The notes: generated from the letters alone by a model not told the origin. A stretch of DNA of 64,000 bases from Ectocarpus siliculosus (GCA_000310025.1 FN649739.1:1406224-1470223), one strand, 5' to 3'; shown: positions 33,838 through 49,100, numbered from the stretch's first letter. Program-made: numbers and translations.

Positions 33838-36229
33838 AGGGGAGCACCGGAGAGGTGAACAACACGCTGGAACACGTGTTCGTTCGTTAGTCTACTGCTG
33901 TGATCAGCTGTTCCAAATTCCAAACAGCAGAGGGCGCGGCCGTAGGACTAAAAGTACGAAGAGGTGATCAACAGCAACAGCAACACCAACAGGCAACGGT
34001 ATCGCCAGTTCCCTCACTCACCCCCCACACGCCCAAAAATACACTACTGCCTGCACCGCCGTCACACACCTTTCTCGTCTGTTGCCGAATCGCACTGCAC
34101 CTCCCCAGACTCCCTTTCCCAGCTCACGACCATGGCAGTGAGTAGAAGAAGGCCCCCTGGAATTGCTGAAACTGCGGTGCGAGAGCGAAGGACAGACGGC
34201 TGCGCTGCTGCTGCTGCTGCTGCGGTGCTATGTTGTCGAGTGCTATGTCTCCAGCTGAGGAACGAGGTAGATAAATGGCGTCCACGGGCCAGCAGACAGC
34301 GGAATGCCATGGCGGCCGGCGGGAAAGTTGACGGCTTGACGGGGAAACCCTGTCTTAAGTCTTCCCGCCCACTCCCTAGACCACAAGTAGAATGTCTCTA
34401 AAATGCATTGATTATGCGCTACACATAACAGTAGTTTCCCCACCGGGGTAAAACGGTGCTACTCCCGCCGTGAAGGGATGCGGCGTAATCAGCGCCAGAT
34501 GAGATGACGTGATGCGGTGCAACAAGTTACGTTTGAGCGGGGGTTTCGCTATTGCTGATTTTTGTACTTCGTATCTTCGTGTCTTCTCTACTTCTCTCGC
34601 ACCCCAGGGAGCAAGATAATAGGGGAGGAGGAGGAGGAGGAAGCGGGGGAATCCAATCTTCCATCGCGAGCGATGAACTTGTGGCTTTTGATTCATTTCG
34701 TGCATGGTATGGGGGAACGCTCGAAACTGAGTGTCGGGATGTATGTGCACCTCTGAGTCGCCGCACAGCCGGGCGGGCTTGAGTACTGAGCACATTTTCC
34801 GGGGACAGCAATGCGCCGTCGATGACACAGCGGCTGTACAGTAGTACTATCTTGCATTCCCATGAGGTGAGATTTGTAACTTGCGTGAGATGACAAAAGC
34901 TCTTTCAACACCGAGGGGAGACGGGTGCTATTTGCTGTCGATTATGGGCTCCTGCGCGCGACCACAGATAGTCTACAGCAGTATTCCACTGGCCCGCACT
35001 ACATACATATGTAGACGTAGGCTAGTGCGTCGAAACCTCACCTGATCGCATGTCGTGCTACCTATTTTTATTGATGTCATGTATGCATAGAGAAAATCGA
35101 GTAAGTCAACAACCCCTCTCTGCATCCTGCAGTCCTAACTACTGCTGTAGAAGTACTTACGGTATGCTTTGCACCGCAGTCGAACGTCAGTACCAGGTGT
35201 CGACTATGTAGACTGCATCGTCCGTTGCAAAAAAGAATAACCCCCATATCGTAACGAGGTGCGTGGATGTTTGTCGCCAATGTGTTCTTGTTTCTTGGAG
35301 AGCAATGCCTCTTCGTGATGGTCGTATCCCGGCAAGAGCTTTGATACAGTTCCGCAACACCAACACCAATCGAACTGCTGTGGCTCTAGAGAAGCCTGGC
35401 CGAGTAGTAAATGTACCTGTTGTGCCTGTCCGAACGTCTTCGTCGTTCCAGTCAACGTACCGACCTCCGTCCTGACCAACAAGATTTGTCACAAGCTCAC
35501 CAATAGTAAGGTGTACAACAAACCCAGAAGTGATTCTCCATAATGAACACCGCTCGCAAAAACACGGTGACCCTCACCGCTCCTCCTGAACCCAGAGAGA
35601 CGCACCACGTCGCCATGGACCACGTATTTGTGCCGAGACGAGACGTAGTACGTCGCAGAGTGTTTGGGCTGTACGTGCCGCGGGGGGACATTTCATGGTT
35701 AATCTTGCAGCACAGCAGTGTAGTGTGTGAGTAGGTAGATACCGACGACGGTGTTTCCTATAACGCGGAACGTGTGTCGTCTGCATGACGGGTTGAGACT
35801 TGCTTCTTACTCATGACATCAAGTAGGAAACATGTGAGCAGTACCCCGTGTTAGGATTCGGAGACGGTGCTTTTGGCTTGCTTGGTACAATCACCCATTG
35901 GTTGCCCAAGGGCAGCGTGAAAGGAACCAGCTGAGAGCGATCCAGGTGACGTATATCCGTCTTACTCAAATGCGTGTCCTTGTCAAGAGGGCTGTTGCGC
36001 CACCACCACTAAAACAGCCTTCATCGGGCAACCTTCTTCATTCAGCGACCTGAGCTGATCGCCCAACACCGTAGCTCACATTGCCTCTTTATTCTTTATT
36101 CTCGATGCCATGGTCTTGGCAGGCAGACGCAGCTACTGTACGTGAACCAACTTCCCGCGTGACGGCACCGTCATCGCCGCCAGCACCACCAGCTTCATCG
36201 TTCCAACAGCGCCTTGTTTTTGGGTGGAG
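33838..36229. other. Intergenic stretch upstream of the adenylyl cyclase gene
   Basis: No gene is supported. It contains short CTG (34201-34220) and GAG (34622-34640) runs. A minus-strand segment at 35429-35517, with an acceptor-like GGTCAG, the peptide DGGRYVDWNDEDVRTG and a CAG|GTACAT donor, resembles an exon but has no convincing partners. Confidence 0.4.
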
Positions 36230-39021
36230 ATGAACATTGTTGCCGCTGCACCGACATTACCAGTCTCCTCCCCGCCCGCCAGGGACGACCATTCCCCTCA
36301 CACTCAGCCTTCGTCGGCGCTATCGCCTGCAGCGTCATCATTGCACAACCGTAATGATGTCGACCCCGATCCCCAAGCTCACATGATGGCGCCGAGGGCG
36401 CTGGCACTCAACGATGCTGAAGTCGTCAGCATTGATTCTGAGCCCAGCAGCCATTTGAACGCTGCGATAGCATTGGCGTCTCCCACCCCAACGTCGACGC
36501 GTCCATCCGGCCGGGTTGTTCTACAAGCACTCGAGCCTTGGGGCGAACAGTCCAGGGCTAACCTAAGCTCTTACGGCGGTGGCATGGGTGGTGGAGATAG
36601 CAGCGGCGTTTACCCTAGCGGGAGCGTCGGTAGCAATGACAGCAACGAACACAAAATGTCGCCGTCGGAGGTTTGGACGACAGCACCAGCACCAGCACCA
36701 GCACCAGCAAGTAGCCCTTCCCAGGGTGGCGGCGGTGGTAGTAGCGACTTGGTGAGTGAGGCGCAGAAGGGCGGGGCAAACCGAGAGACCAGCCTAAGCA
36801 ACGACGACCATGGTGAACAAGATGACAACGATGCCGACGGCGACGATGACGGCGACGACGACCAAGCCGACCCCGCAACAACGCTTGCTGAACCTCTTGC
36901 TGCGGCTCTTTCACCGGTGGCGAGCGCCCATGATGCGGCCTTCGCATCCACTGATGAGTCCACGCAACATCGGGGGAGGACGATAGGGGCGGGGGGGCGC
37001 TCAATTAGAGTCAAATCCCCCCCCCAAGATTCTTCCAATCGTAGCAACAGCATCGCGTTCGGAATGAAGTCAATTCCTAGCTTCCTCCAAAGAGCGGACC
37101 TCAGGGCAAGCCATTGGGGGGCGGCTGGTGAGAACGTTGCGCAGACCAACGACAAATCTAGCGGCAGGAAGAACAGCCGCTGGAGCATGCTGTACTCGGC
37201 CCGCTCCGTCAAGACGGGCAACTATGACGATCTGTCCGAGGACGAGTTGGTGGAACACAACGGAGAGCGAGCAAGAAAGAATTGGCGCGTGCTACGGGCG
37301 GTATTCATGGCCCTTGGTGAGAATCGGGGGACGCCACAGATGTACATGTATGACGCCTGCATGCATAGTGCCACTTCCGTCCTGGGCGATTCTTAATATC
37401 GGTGTGGACGCTTGTCCCTTGATGCCATTAGACGTCTTTAGAATCGTACAAATCTGAATGTCTATCGTCCAATCCAAACAACCTTTCCGTCGTCGAAAAC
37501 GTATGCATCACACGACGTCTCAAAGTGAGGTAGGTGATACTTGGCATCGTACACGGTGGGGGATCGGGGCGTAGAGAGACAGAAAAGGCTGAGTGTCTCG
37601 CTTCTTCGAATTCAATAATAGAAGACACCTCGGCAAAGCAGCCGGGAACTGTACCAGGTGGACATAGCTGGAGAGTCGGGAAACGGTAGGAACGGCGGGC
37701 ACGGACCGGGCATACTTTCGGTGTTGGTTGAAGGTCGGCGAACCACATGTTCGGGTAGACGCCTTGCGCAGGAGGGTAGAAAGATGTGCGTTTGTCAGCG
37801 AGAGTAATGCAGTGGTGCACTGGGGGAGAGACGCATGGCCGAACCAGACCCACGACGATAAGCCTTTCGCCTCGGTGAAAAAGAAGGCGAATGCGATGCT
37901 TGCTAGGGTCTTGACACCTTGCTTTGCTCGCCACGACAACGCGGAAGGAATTCAGGGACAAGACGGGGAGACAAACAAGACTGTTCGATTTCCTCCGACG
38001 GCCTCGGAAAGCCTTCGTCAAATGAACATACCATACACCAAGAATGTGAATGAGGCCAAGATAGTGGGGACAATGGAAAACGTCTCGCGGGTATGCGTGG
38101 TACCACTTTTCTGGGATTCGTTATTCGTTCTTCCTCCTTCCCCTTCCTCGACACACGATCAAATGCGCTTGCCCTGGCATTTTTTCTGCCCGCCGCGGCC
38201 ATTGATCAAACCCAACAGGTATATTCCGAGTGGGCGGGCTCAACCGTCTCCGCGCCAAACAGCTGAGCGCGGCAGAGGTGAAGCGAGGCCTGCGGAGGAA
38301 CGTGACCGGGGGAGGACAGAACATCATCCCCACGATGTCTTTCTACGCTCCCAAGGTATGGAAACCCTACGGCAGTTTCGGGACGGAGGACACTTGTTCG
38401 ATTTCTTCTTCTTCGAGTGTGGCAACGTGGAGAGAGAACGGGATGAAGGGTGGCGGGAGAGACGCCGAAATCGGCGGGGCTGCGCGCTTCTCTGGAAAAT
38501 CTCCGCGAGAGCTTTGTCAAACGTGTTGTGCGCTCTGCATCCGCTACAGCTCGGGGAATGTGGCAATAATTACAGCTTGAGCACCTTTGCTGTCTGGCTC
38601 GTCACATAGAAAAGGCTGCTGTCTTGTAGTGGCGAGAAGCGCTCCACCTCACGAGTCATTTCTGACGTCCTTCAAATTATCCCAGATTGTTGTACGCGAT
38701 TTTCCGCGACTCACTCGCACTGGTTCCCTTTTCATAGTATCTTGCCATCGACCGCGCTTAACCGTTGGCGATTGTTATGAGTGGCGCGCATGATTGGAAC
38801 TGCTTTCCGTGTCACGATGAGACAGATTCGATATTTTCCAAACCCGAACGCGTATGTAACCCCTCTCTGTCATAGGTCACCGGAGACACCGCAGATTCGG
38901 CGGCGCAGTACGAGGCGCTGTGCAGCCAGTGGGCACGCTTCTCCCCGGCCATTGTGCACCGCATGCTTCGGCAGAAGTTACTCAACCATGGTTCCAACGA
39001 ACAGGAGTTCACGTGCGAGAG
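36230..39021 (+). other. Cyclase gene: disordered acidic N-terminal extension
   Basis: Exons 1-3, about 456 residues. Exon 1 is Ser/Pro/Ala-rich with an Asp-rich stretch (DDNDADGDDDGDDD) and ends in NWRVLRAVFMAL. Exons 2-3 look folded (FRVGGLNRLRAKQLSAAE, then RFSPAIVHRMLRQKLL), just ahead of the catalytic core. Animal ADCY10 starts its cyclase domain within about 40 residues, so the extension is a departure. ATG 36230 is the first in the open frame. Confidence 0.65.
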
Positions 39022-40100
39022 GTGGGCTGGGTGATTGGACGTGAGGAAGTGGATGGGTGGGTGCTTTCTTCACCTGAACGGCAACTCTAGCAATCATCCG
39101 TAGACTCTGCGCTTCACGCTGTACCCTGTGTCCTAATTCAAGCCCCAATCCCAACGCCCAAAGGTTCTCGACGACTCTGCTGTTCGCGGACATCTCGGGC
39201 TTCACGCGGCTGAGCGCGCGGCTGAATGCGGAGCAGCTCAAGACGCACACGAACCAGTACTTTACCATGCTGATCGATGTCGTGGCGCGGTATGGCGGCG
39301 ACATCATCAAGTTCTGCGGAGACGCCGTGATGATCGTCTGGCCCTCGGAACACACCGCTCCAAGAGGGGTGCTTCAGGTGATCTTGGTATTTTCGGCTTT
39401 CGATGTCTTGGATCGAAGGGTTAGAGGTAGAATAATACTGTAAGGGTCTCGACGTTGGCTCGGGTCTATGTAGGGCGGCGGTTAGGGTCACAGACTCTGG
39501 CTTGGCAAGGAAGAGTGCTCAGTGGGATAAACGTGATACAAAGCGTGACACGCTTGTAAATGAAACGATCGTATGTGTTTCGACCCGACGCCAAACGATG
39601 TTTGGCATGCGATGTATACAATTGTGTACGTTTCGACCCGAAAGAAACCGATAAAAGTAGAGAGCAACAATAATGGATGCATTCTTCCGTAGCATGCGGT
39701 GCCTAGAAAATGGGGAAGTGAAGCTGCTCTTTCACCAATCCCATGCAAACCCTGACCACAATCCGCACCCACACCTGTTCACCAGCGATGGGGCACGGGC
39801 ATGACGAAGGTGGAAAGCCTCTATCGTACTCGCAAACCCGCATGTACAAGCGCAAGTTGAGCAAGAAGAACAATAAACGCGGACAAGAACACCCACCAAG
39901 CATCAAAAACGCCGTCGTAAAACCCAAAAATTCATTCAGGCGAACGCGATGCAAGGGGCCGCGTGTGCCCTGACGATGCTCAGCGAGTGCGGGGAGTACG
40001 ACGTGGGCAAGGGGGAGGAGGCCGTGGCACTCCGTCTGCACTGCGGGATGGGGAGGTGAGAAAACAAAAAATCCAAAATGTTGAAGGATTTGTTCTAAAC

Positions 40101-40131
<31 letters not shown>

Positions 40132-43100
40132 TGTCTCTCTCTCTGAACGTTTTGCACTTGTATATCTCTGCGCTTCTAGCGATCTACACTACGTGTAGGT
40201 GCAGCGTCTACGTACCAGGGAACCCAAGGCAATGGTTTGCTTTGGGCTTATCGTTCGACACTTTCAAATATCGACTTTGTTTTCCCACCTTGAAACACGT
40301 GCATGCCATGTTGTGCACACAACACACACGCTGAAACAAGTAGGAAAACCTAACGCACCAGGAATCCAACCCAACACGCTGTGGGTGCGAGGTGTCGTGA
40401 ATCAATGTCAACCACTGTGTAGCTCTTTCAGCGGCGGTGGAGTACACAATGACCCGGGCTAAACTTAGTTGTTCATCCTCCGATTGAAAATTGATTTCCT
40501 TTTCCTTCCGGGAGTGTTTTTTCTTCTTTCTTGTCCGAGGAATTGCTCTTCTTCCACTCTTTCTCTCTCACTGAAACAAAATGGTCCCCGGGTTTTTGCA
40601 AGATACCCCCCAACTCTGGCTTGCCCTCGTACTTTGGTCTCTTCGACCGCTTCTCGCAGTGGCCAGATGTACGGCTACCTTGTGGGCGCAGACGACAGGT
40701 GGGAATACTTGGTGGCAGGGGACCCCCTCCGACAGATTGGCGAGGCTGAGCCTGAGGCAACGCAGGGCGAGGTCATCCTGTCCCCGGAGGCGTGGGAGCT
40801 GGCGTCCACCGACTTTGTGGCGACGAAGACGCCTCAGGTTTGTCGAAACGGACAAGAACCTCTCTAGAACGGCAACCAATGAGGGTGATACGATACGTGT
40901 GTCCCTCCCCGTGAGCGTGCTTGGGGCGTAAAAGCAGACACCAACGCTAATAATACATGCTGATGATACAGTTCCGCCGCAGCACACCTCACGGTGCTTG
41001 TTTGCCTACCCTTGCGGGCAGTACTCCTGTCTGTTTGGCGAAAGCCGTAAGTAGCTGCTCATTGTCCACCGTTTCGGCTTGCATGGGGTTCTGTTGCGTT
41101 GGTGGAATTGACGGGCACAGCCAGCTGCTTTATGTATCAACAACAGAGACACAAGCCTGTCCTGGACTCCAAACTCTGACGCTCTCTCAGGGCGATATGG
41201 GTTAGGAGTGAAGGGGGTTGAGATTAGGGACGAAAGAGAAGCACGTTTCCACACAGCACCACTGCGGTCTTTCTCCGGGTAGAAAAAAAATCGGCAAGTA
41301 AATAAAGCCTTTGCTTACCTGACCTAGATCGCATATATAGGCATGGAGTTCCAATTCTGTGTGCCCATGTGCGCTTTTCTTTCTGTCCCTCCCTTCCTTC
41401 TTCTGTTCTTCTCTCCTCGGCTGCCGATCTCTGCCCTCCCCCCTCTCGCTTCCTTGTTCTTACTCGCCTTTCATTCGCCTCATCTCTGGTCGCACATCTC
41501 GCTCAACCGGTACGTAACTCAGGGGAATTGGCTGCTGAGGGACCTGAGAGACGTGTCAAGGCCTTCTTCCCCTACCAGGGAGGCGGCCGGAGAAAGAAAC
41601 CGGCGACACCGCGCGTCGGCTGCCGAAAGCCCCCACCTTCCCTCGAGCAACCCGACCCCTGACGGAGGAGGAGCCGCAGCGGGAGCCGGAGGCGGTGGTG
41701 GTGACGCCGCCGGCGGTGATGGCCTGGCCGGGGTGGGCGCGGGAAGGGCTTCAAAACGGTTTCGAGGAGGATGTGAGTTCGTTTGCCGGATGAACAAGCC
41801 CGTCCAAGTGACATTTGGATCATTCGTGTCTTCTTCGTTCGGGTTTGACTCATGTTGCTCTCGACTCGCCGCCTTTGGGTTGAGCGAGAAAGGCCAACCT
41901 ATCGTCACACGCTTGCTCTGGGTTCAAGTGTCTACATATGTTATCGTGTGCCATACGCTAAATGTGAAAATGTTGTGTCTCGATTGTTACCACTCGCTTG
42001 TTCCATTTTCGAACACGTGCGAGAGGTTCGCCATGCCCTAGCTTCGGCAGACACCACAGGCTACTTGGTCGTTTTTTGGTTACTCAGGTCGGGAACATGT
42101 GCAGCGGAGCTACAGTACTCCGGTGCAGGACCGAAAATGTTTAAGGAGTGAAAACCATTATCGTTTTGGAGGATTCAAGTGGTGCTTCACCTACCTGTAT
42201 GCTCGTACCCGTTCACCGTCCGCACTATTTCCTAGACAGAAGTTGTCCTCCCCGCGTGGGCCCCAAAAACTCCCTACCTCATCGTTCTTGTGTTTCTCGC
42301 CGATCCCGTTCACTGAGTATTGCTCGCAGGCTACTACGTGATGTTATTTTCCAGCCTATCTGCTCCTATTTTGATCTAATGCGCAATTCATGTTTCGTCT
42401 CGGTTGCGCTCTCTCTAGCCCCGGCTCAAGGAAACGCTGGTAGCGGCGGCGGTGAGAAGACCAACAACGGTGGCCCTGCCTTTCCTAGGCCGGGCGAGGC
42501 CGTCGCCGGTGACCTCATTGCCGGAGGGGGCGGTGTGGGCGGCGGGATATCGGCGAGGGGGGGGGGTGGTACCCCTGTCGGCGGCAGTAGTGGGAGACCG
42601 CGTCACACCGGGAAGAGAAACAGGAAAGAGAGCAACAGCCTTGCGGTCTTTCGGAGGGATAGGGCATCAACGGTGAGTGTCCCTCGAGAAGAAACCGAAC
42701 AGGGTTAGCAGCACGAGTGGGGGCTCTTGGAGCGTTAGGAAGATACCACATTCTGCGATTAGCGATGAGAACGCTCGGCCAATACGTTGCTCGCCGACAT
42801 GGTCGGACTTTGCCCCGTGAATCCCTTCCAAGAGTGAGAATGATCATGCTCTACCTCGTACAGGAGACATCGCCAACATTTTGGCGATCTTTTGCATTTC
42901 TGCCATTCGTGACAAGAGTGTACTCGTTTCCACCCTTTTCTTCGCTCGCCTTTTGTGGCCACGACTTATCGCCTCGGTCGGTCGTACAAGTGCTGTGTCC
43001 TCGTAGTAAGTGGGGCGTGCACATTCTAAAGCCTGCACGTGTTGTTTTCGCTTTGTGCTCACACAAACAGTTTTCGGTCGCTACACGCTGCAATAAGAGC

Positions 43101-46100
43101 TTCTCCAGCGTGGTATTCTCCACCATGACTTGTCGTATGGTGCCAAGCTAGACCCACCGACCTTCCTTCTTTCCGGTTGCAGCTATGGTCGGTTCGGATA
43201 CTGTGTTAGCGTGGATGCCGCACGCTATGTGCAGTTGCATGTACGTTAGGATATATTTGAGACTACCTCGCACGCGCTAGTAGTGTAGGTCGCGCCTGAT
43301 CCACAGTAGTTGGCTCAGATCACCGAACGAAGGTTGGCCTACATGGTTCTTATCCCTCACTCGCTCCCCGCCTTGGGCTTTACGTCTTGCTTCGACGCTA
43401 TGTGTGCAAAACAATCACCCCCACGCTATCAGTCTTGCTGTACGTAGAAGAAGATCACAAGTAAGTGCGTCTCACGAAGCCCCGACTTGTGTTCGTTTCG
43501 TCCGCCCGTGCGTGCGATCATTTCTCCCTCCATACCCATCGTGTTCGCAGATCACCGAAGAGGACGAGTCAACCATGTGTGCTGCCCACCCCACCAACCA
43601 ATGCACCAAGAAGGCATCCATTGCCAGCCCCTCTTGCGGCACTCCCGCAACTCCGAAAACGGTCACCATGAACGTCAACCAATCCTCCGCGGTTTCCGAG
43701 GAGCACCGCTTGCAGGCCAGCGACTACCTGGCTCCCTACATCGAGGTAAAGTCATCTGGTACAGCCTACGGCTTTGAATGCCCTCCACAACGGCAGTAGC
43801 CAAAAGCTCGCCAATGAGACCGGGTTTCCTGACCCCAAGGTCCGCGAAATCCCTGGCACTTGTCGGTCAGATGGAAGGAGCTACGTCTGGAACGCCGTCT
43901 CTCTTGCTATTCGTCGGAGCTTTTGCATCGAACGCTGGCCTCTTTAACCCCGTGCTAAGCGAACGATTTGTCGTACAAATGAGTTGCACCGATACACGCC
44001 CTCTTGATCGGTGCTCCGAAGAACACTGATCGGTGCTCCGAAGAACACTGTAGCTTGGCCCCCTGTGTGAGCATAGGGCGCTCACATAATTCTGAACGGT
44101 CCGTGTGTGGTGCGGACACCTAATGGAAAGGCGTTCCAACGCCGCCCATTTCAGCCCTGAGACAATTCCTACTATTTTGTGGATGTCCAATGCGGTTCAC
44201 AGTCACAGGTATTTTTCATTTCTATGCATGCGCAGTACAATAACCGTGCATCCAAACAGCTTCCTGCTTGCTACCACTTGTTCAGAAATCACACCTTGGG
44301 CGAAAAAAAAGCAAGTTAGGGATTCGCTCGAAACCAAGCCACCTCCAAACTGCGCGACGAGACACCTTTTTCTAGCAGAGCCGTCGCCGCTCTGGTCCAA
44401 CTGCGACGGCCACTACGCTGAGATTGGACTCTTGGGGCAACTTCCCTCTCGCCCTCGCCAGAAGTTTATGACACTTCGGCACCAACTCCTTCCCCGTCCC
44501 CCTAGTCCCCCTCACCCGCAATTTGTAAGCAACGACAGCACTCCGTCCAAGTCGTCGACGAACAACGCACGCATATGCCAGTCATACCCTCCCCGCCCAG
44601 CTCATCACAAGCCCAACCCATCACCAATGCTTGGGGGTAATACATACTTCAACCTAACTAGGCGCAGTACGATGGGGGAGTGGAGAAATCCATGAAGGGG
44701 CTGAGCACCGCCCTCAGGGGCTTCACCCAGGAGAGCGCGAGGCACGCCATCCAGAGCAACACCGTCAAGTACCTCGCCGAGATCCGTTTCGTCACGACAA
44801 TCTTCATCAACATCTACGGGCTGGAGGAACAGCTCAAGCGCGGCGGGGGCTTCCTCCTGCAGCAGACGATGGACCTCGGCGTGAGCAGTCTGCTCAAGTT
44901 CGGGGGCGTCCTCCGGCAGTTCGTGGTGGACGACAAGGGCTGCGTCATGATCGGGGCGTTCGGCCTGCCTCAGTACAGGTATACAGTAACGCGGTTGTAA
45001 ACAAACTCACATTCAACAGTTGTTTTCAACCAGTTGTCCTAACCCCCATTCTCCAGTGTGTTCAGCCAGAATCGTCTTGTGCTACCTGCTTGCTTGGTAG
45101 CCAATATCCATGGCAGCTTTCTCTGCAACCGCCGACATGGACACGGACACAAAAAAAAATGCGTTGTGGTAAACAGTTTCGATACGTAAGTTTTCGCCTT
45201 GATAGGGAAGCTTGGAACTATCGCCATGCCCACCGACGCATTACCGTGGTATCACATTCCATTGTATTGTGCCGTAATTGACTTGTGGCGTGTGATGTCT
45301 GAAGGTCTCGGCTTTAGCATACGCTCAACCATCTCCTATTCCGAAAGCAAACCTGTCTGTCCGCGAACACTGCTCGGTTCACACGACGCGTGCACACTCG
45401 TTCTTGGTCCAACACTCAGCCCCCAAACGTAGCCCATTCCCTTCATTTTCCCACGTTCACATCCTCACGTTTGTGGTGGTTTCTTCCCTCTCCGACTGAC
45501 GATCATCCTCCACGCTATTGCCGTGATTGGTAATCCCGTCACCCTTTTTTACCCCGCGAAAGCTACGAAGACAACGAGGTTCGGGCAATCTCTGCCTCGA
45601 AGGAAATCATCTTGGCGTTCGAAGGCCTACAGCTAGGGGCCAGCATCGGCATTACCACGGGGCAGGTGTACTGCGGGTTCGTGGGGGCGTCGAAGCGTTG
45701 CGAGTACGCCATGATGGGCTGCAGCGTCAACCTGAGCGCGAGGCTCATGGCCTCCGCGCCGAAGAACACGATCCAGGCATGGTACTTGACCGCAGAACCA
45801 CGCTGACACGACATCGAGATTTTTTCGCGTGCTCATTTCATCCCCGGCTTTCAATGTTCAAGCCGTGCATTGCTGCTGTGATACAGTGGTGTATATTCCC
45901 TCGCTTTCCCCTCTCTAAACTACTAACCCAGGGCTCGCTCTGCTGTTATGTTGAGACCATGGCTGTCTAGGGCAAAAGTGGAGCCCAATGTTGTGGAACC
46001 CGGTTTCTTGTGTCACGTCTTCTTGGTAGCCCTTTGCGAAGCCACGAACACAACAACAACAATTAACAATTATCAGCAACAACAACAACAACAACAACAA

Positions 46101-49100
46101 CAACAACCCACAGGTGGATTTCGAGGTCTGGAAACGCGCGCACAATTTCTTCGACTTCGAGACGTTGACCCCGATCAAGGCCAAGGGCTACGTCGACCCG
46201 GTCCCGGTGTTCCGGCCCCTCGAACAGGCTCTCAAAGACGACAACAGCAAGGTACCCAGGAGATAGAAAGTACACACGCGCGTGCTGGCTGCCTGCACGC
46301 ATGATTGTCGATCGGCTTTATCCACTGAGGGCTTGAATGGATGAGCTAGCACGAGTACTTGCTGACTTCCTGCAACGTTCGGTTGGCCGATCTCCCGCTG
46401 GAACATCATCGGTAGACAACACGTGAACTCGACCCAGGAGTTTGTAATCCTTGTTTATCACGATTCGTGGTTTTGTTCGTAGGGCCCTCCTCTACATCTG
46501 CGGATCTTACGGCGCTCCTTCACCTTTTAGCCAACGATACGACAGTGCACGACGTTGTCACGGGACGTAGTTGCAGCCTCACCTCGAACGGTCTGTGAAG
46601 GTCACAGCTCCTTGTTCCGCGTTAAGACTTTCTGCCGCCTCATTTCGGCAAATACATGATTCACCTACGAAAACGCATGCATACCTTACCTGAAAACTCG
46701 TCCATTCCCACCCCGGGAAGGTATGGGTGGTGAATGCATCGGTTCTATCTTCATGTTTTTTCCAAGAGCGTGTATTTTCCGTTGGGAAATATATTTGTCA
46801 GCTTACTGTTGAGTTTTGCTGCTGCTGTGCTGATGGCTGTCATGCTTGCTTCTTTGTACGAACTCCCCTGTGAATAAAAAATCGTTCTGCGATACCTGTC
46901 ACCTCGGCGAGGAGCAGAGGGTGAGCGATGCCGGTGGTACAGACAGCGACCTGATGATTGGAGTAACTGCGGAGCTGGAGGTACTGGAAAACTCCGTGCG
47001 GCGGTTGCAGAACGCGGGGATAACAAGGCCCGTCATTCTTCTTGGACAGGTTAGTACGCAGCAAACGGAAAGAAAACACTGAACACAGAATATGAGATCG
47101 AACGTGGAAAGATAAAACAGTACAGGAAAGATAAGAAGAACAGAATCTAAATCGAAAGACAGATTACAAACACTGAAAATGACATTTTCTTCGAGGGAAT
47201 TTCTATTGGCGTTGAGTCGCTGTCCAAAAGAAGAGCGAGCGAAGACGATCGCAACGGGGAAGCTGGCCAGTAACGCGAGTAAAAACAGGGTTGGGAGATG
47301 GCACCGAAGAAACGACCGGTCGTTTGGTCCCTTGGCGTTGCTGAAAATTTGCCCCCGCTACCAAGCTGCGATGAAGCATGTCGGGTTTCTACCGACACGA
47401 GCTGTTGTTGTCGTTGTGGTGGTGTTGAAGGGAGATGGAAAAGGTCCGGGTTTCACGACATAGTGTGAGTTGTATTGGATTGCGATGGGGCTTCACAGCA
47501 CGCAGGCACATGCACTCGAAGTAATTAGTTTTCTTCTTCTTGCTGAGTGTTAGGTAGGTCGAGCACACGCACCCGCTGAAGAAAAACACGATCAACGAAG
47601 ACGTACTTACGGAGCACGGGCGATAGGAAAGAAATCCGTTTGTAGTTCTCACGATCTCCCTCGAACTCTTGTAACTAGAAAACGTGAGACGTGTGGGAAG
47701 GGATCCAATGATCAAAGAAGTGACTACCTTCCCCGCCCCGCCCGTTAACCCTGCGGAGTCGATGCAAGGAACCGTACGAGGTCAATCCTTCAAGGCACCC
47801 CCCCCCCGCCCTCTCTCAATGTCGCCACCTTTGTAGTCGGGATCGGGAAAGACACGCCTCGTGAGGTCTGCCCAGCTGCAGCGCATCTGGAGGGACGGGA
47901 CGAACAATGCCCCTACTTCTCAACCGTTGACGGAACAAGAGGAAACTAAGGAAAGGGGCCTCGACGGGAGTGGCAGCAGCACGCGGAAGAGCGATGGTGT
48001 GTGTGTTTTCGGTCGTTTTGTCGTTGTTGGTGTTGGTGGTGCTGCCGCTGCCGCTGCCGCTGCTGGAGCTGACGTCGACGCTGCTGCTGCTGACGTCGAC
48101 GCTGTTCCTGCTGGTTCCACTGCTGCACGTAGTACTGCGGTTGCTCTATTGCTTTTGGAGTGTATCAGACATGCAGCCACATCCTTTCGTCTGACTCAAC
48201 AGACGTGTGTTGCATTATATTATATCACCGTACCCAACCCTTACATCCTCAATACAGGCGGCCGAGGAGGGGGGGCGGCGGCCCCAGCGATAATCACGGT
48301 TTGCCGAAACGTACACGCGAACACCCCGTACTGTATCTGGAACTCCATACTGGACAAGATATTCAAGCTGGACACAGGGGTAGGTCGAACAGTGTCGAAG
48401 GAATGGGAAGAAGGAACCGGGTGTACCCTTCCCCCGTGAGGGTTAGGAATAGACTTCCGGCGTTTGTTTAACTCTTTCCTAGTCCAAGTGTACCTCTGTC
48501 GAGCTTCGGGGTCCGGATGGCATGTGACATGAATAACAACATCATGAGCCTGGGTTTCACGAGAACTCAACCACAACAGCAGTGTGAATGACAGAGGCGT
48601 AGCTTATGCAATTGTGTACTTATCAGCTCGCCCTGCTTCCGACACAACGTCCCGGTTGCCGACTCAGCGGATACGCTACTTCCACATTTTCGCACGATTC
48701 CAACATCACCTCTCGCAGAGCCACGCAACACGGATCCCTTCGCACGCCTGCCAGCCGGGTTGTGCCCTTCCGAATATCGCACGCGGAGACGGTTCACACT
48801 TGTTGTGCCGATTGCCTGGCGGTGAAAAAGCCGACAAAGTTCCCCCCGGAGTGCTTTGTTTGCACATGGATGCGAGGGCTGATCATGCGAAGATTGCTTC
48901 CGTGCCTGACACTTGAGCACCGCTCCACTTGTCCCCCTTTCTCCCTCCCCGAAAGGAACTACTTCGTAGTTCGAAGCAATGGGGACGTGGACGCTTGAGC
49001 GAGGCAAGAAAATGAACGCTTCCCCCCCCCCTTATCCCTTGCCCTCCCCCGTTGATTCTTCCGCAGGTATCTTCGCCTGGAACGGGCGGGGCGTGTGCGC

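Noticed and set aside
35429-35691. Minus-strand exon pair upstream of the cyclase gene
   Set aside because: One segment looks coding, but joining it to the next would need an intron of about 29 nt and no further exons were found; it is left as a note only.
47836-47860. Walker A read as VGIGKD in the frame starting one base earlier
   Set aside because: That frame breaks the phase with exon 13 and loses the Lys-Thr pair; the frame starting TCG gives SGSGKT and joins in phase.
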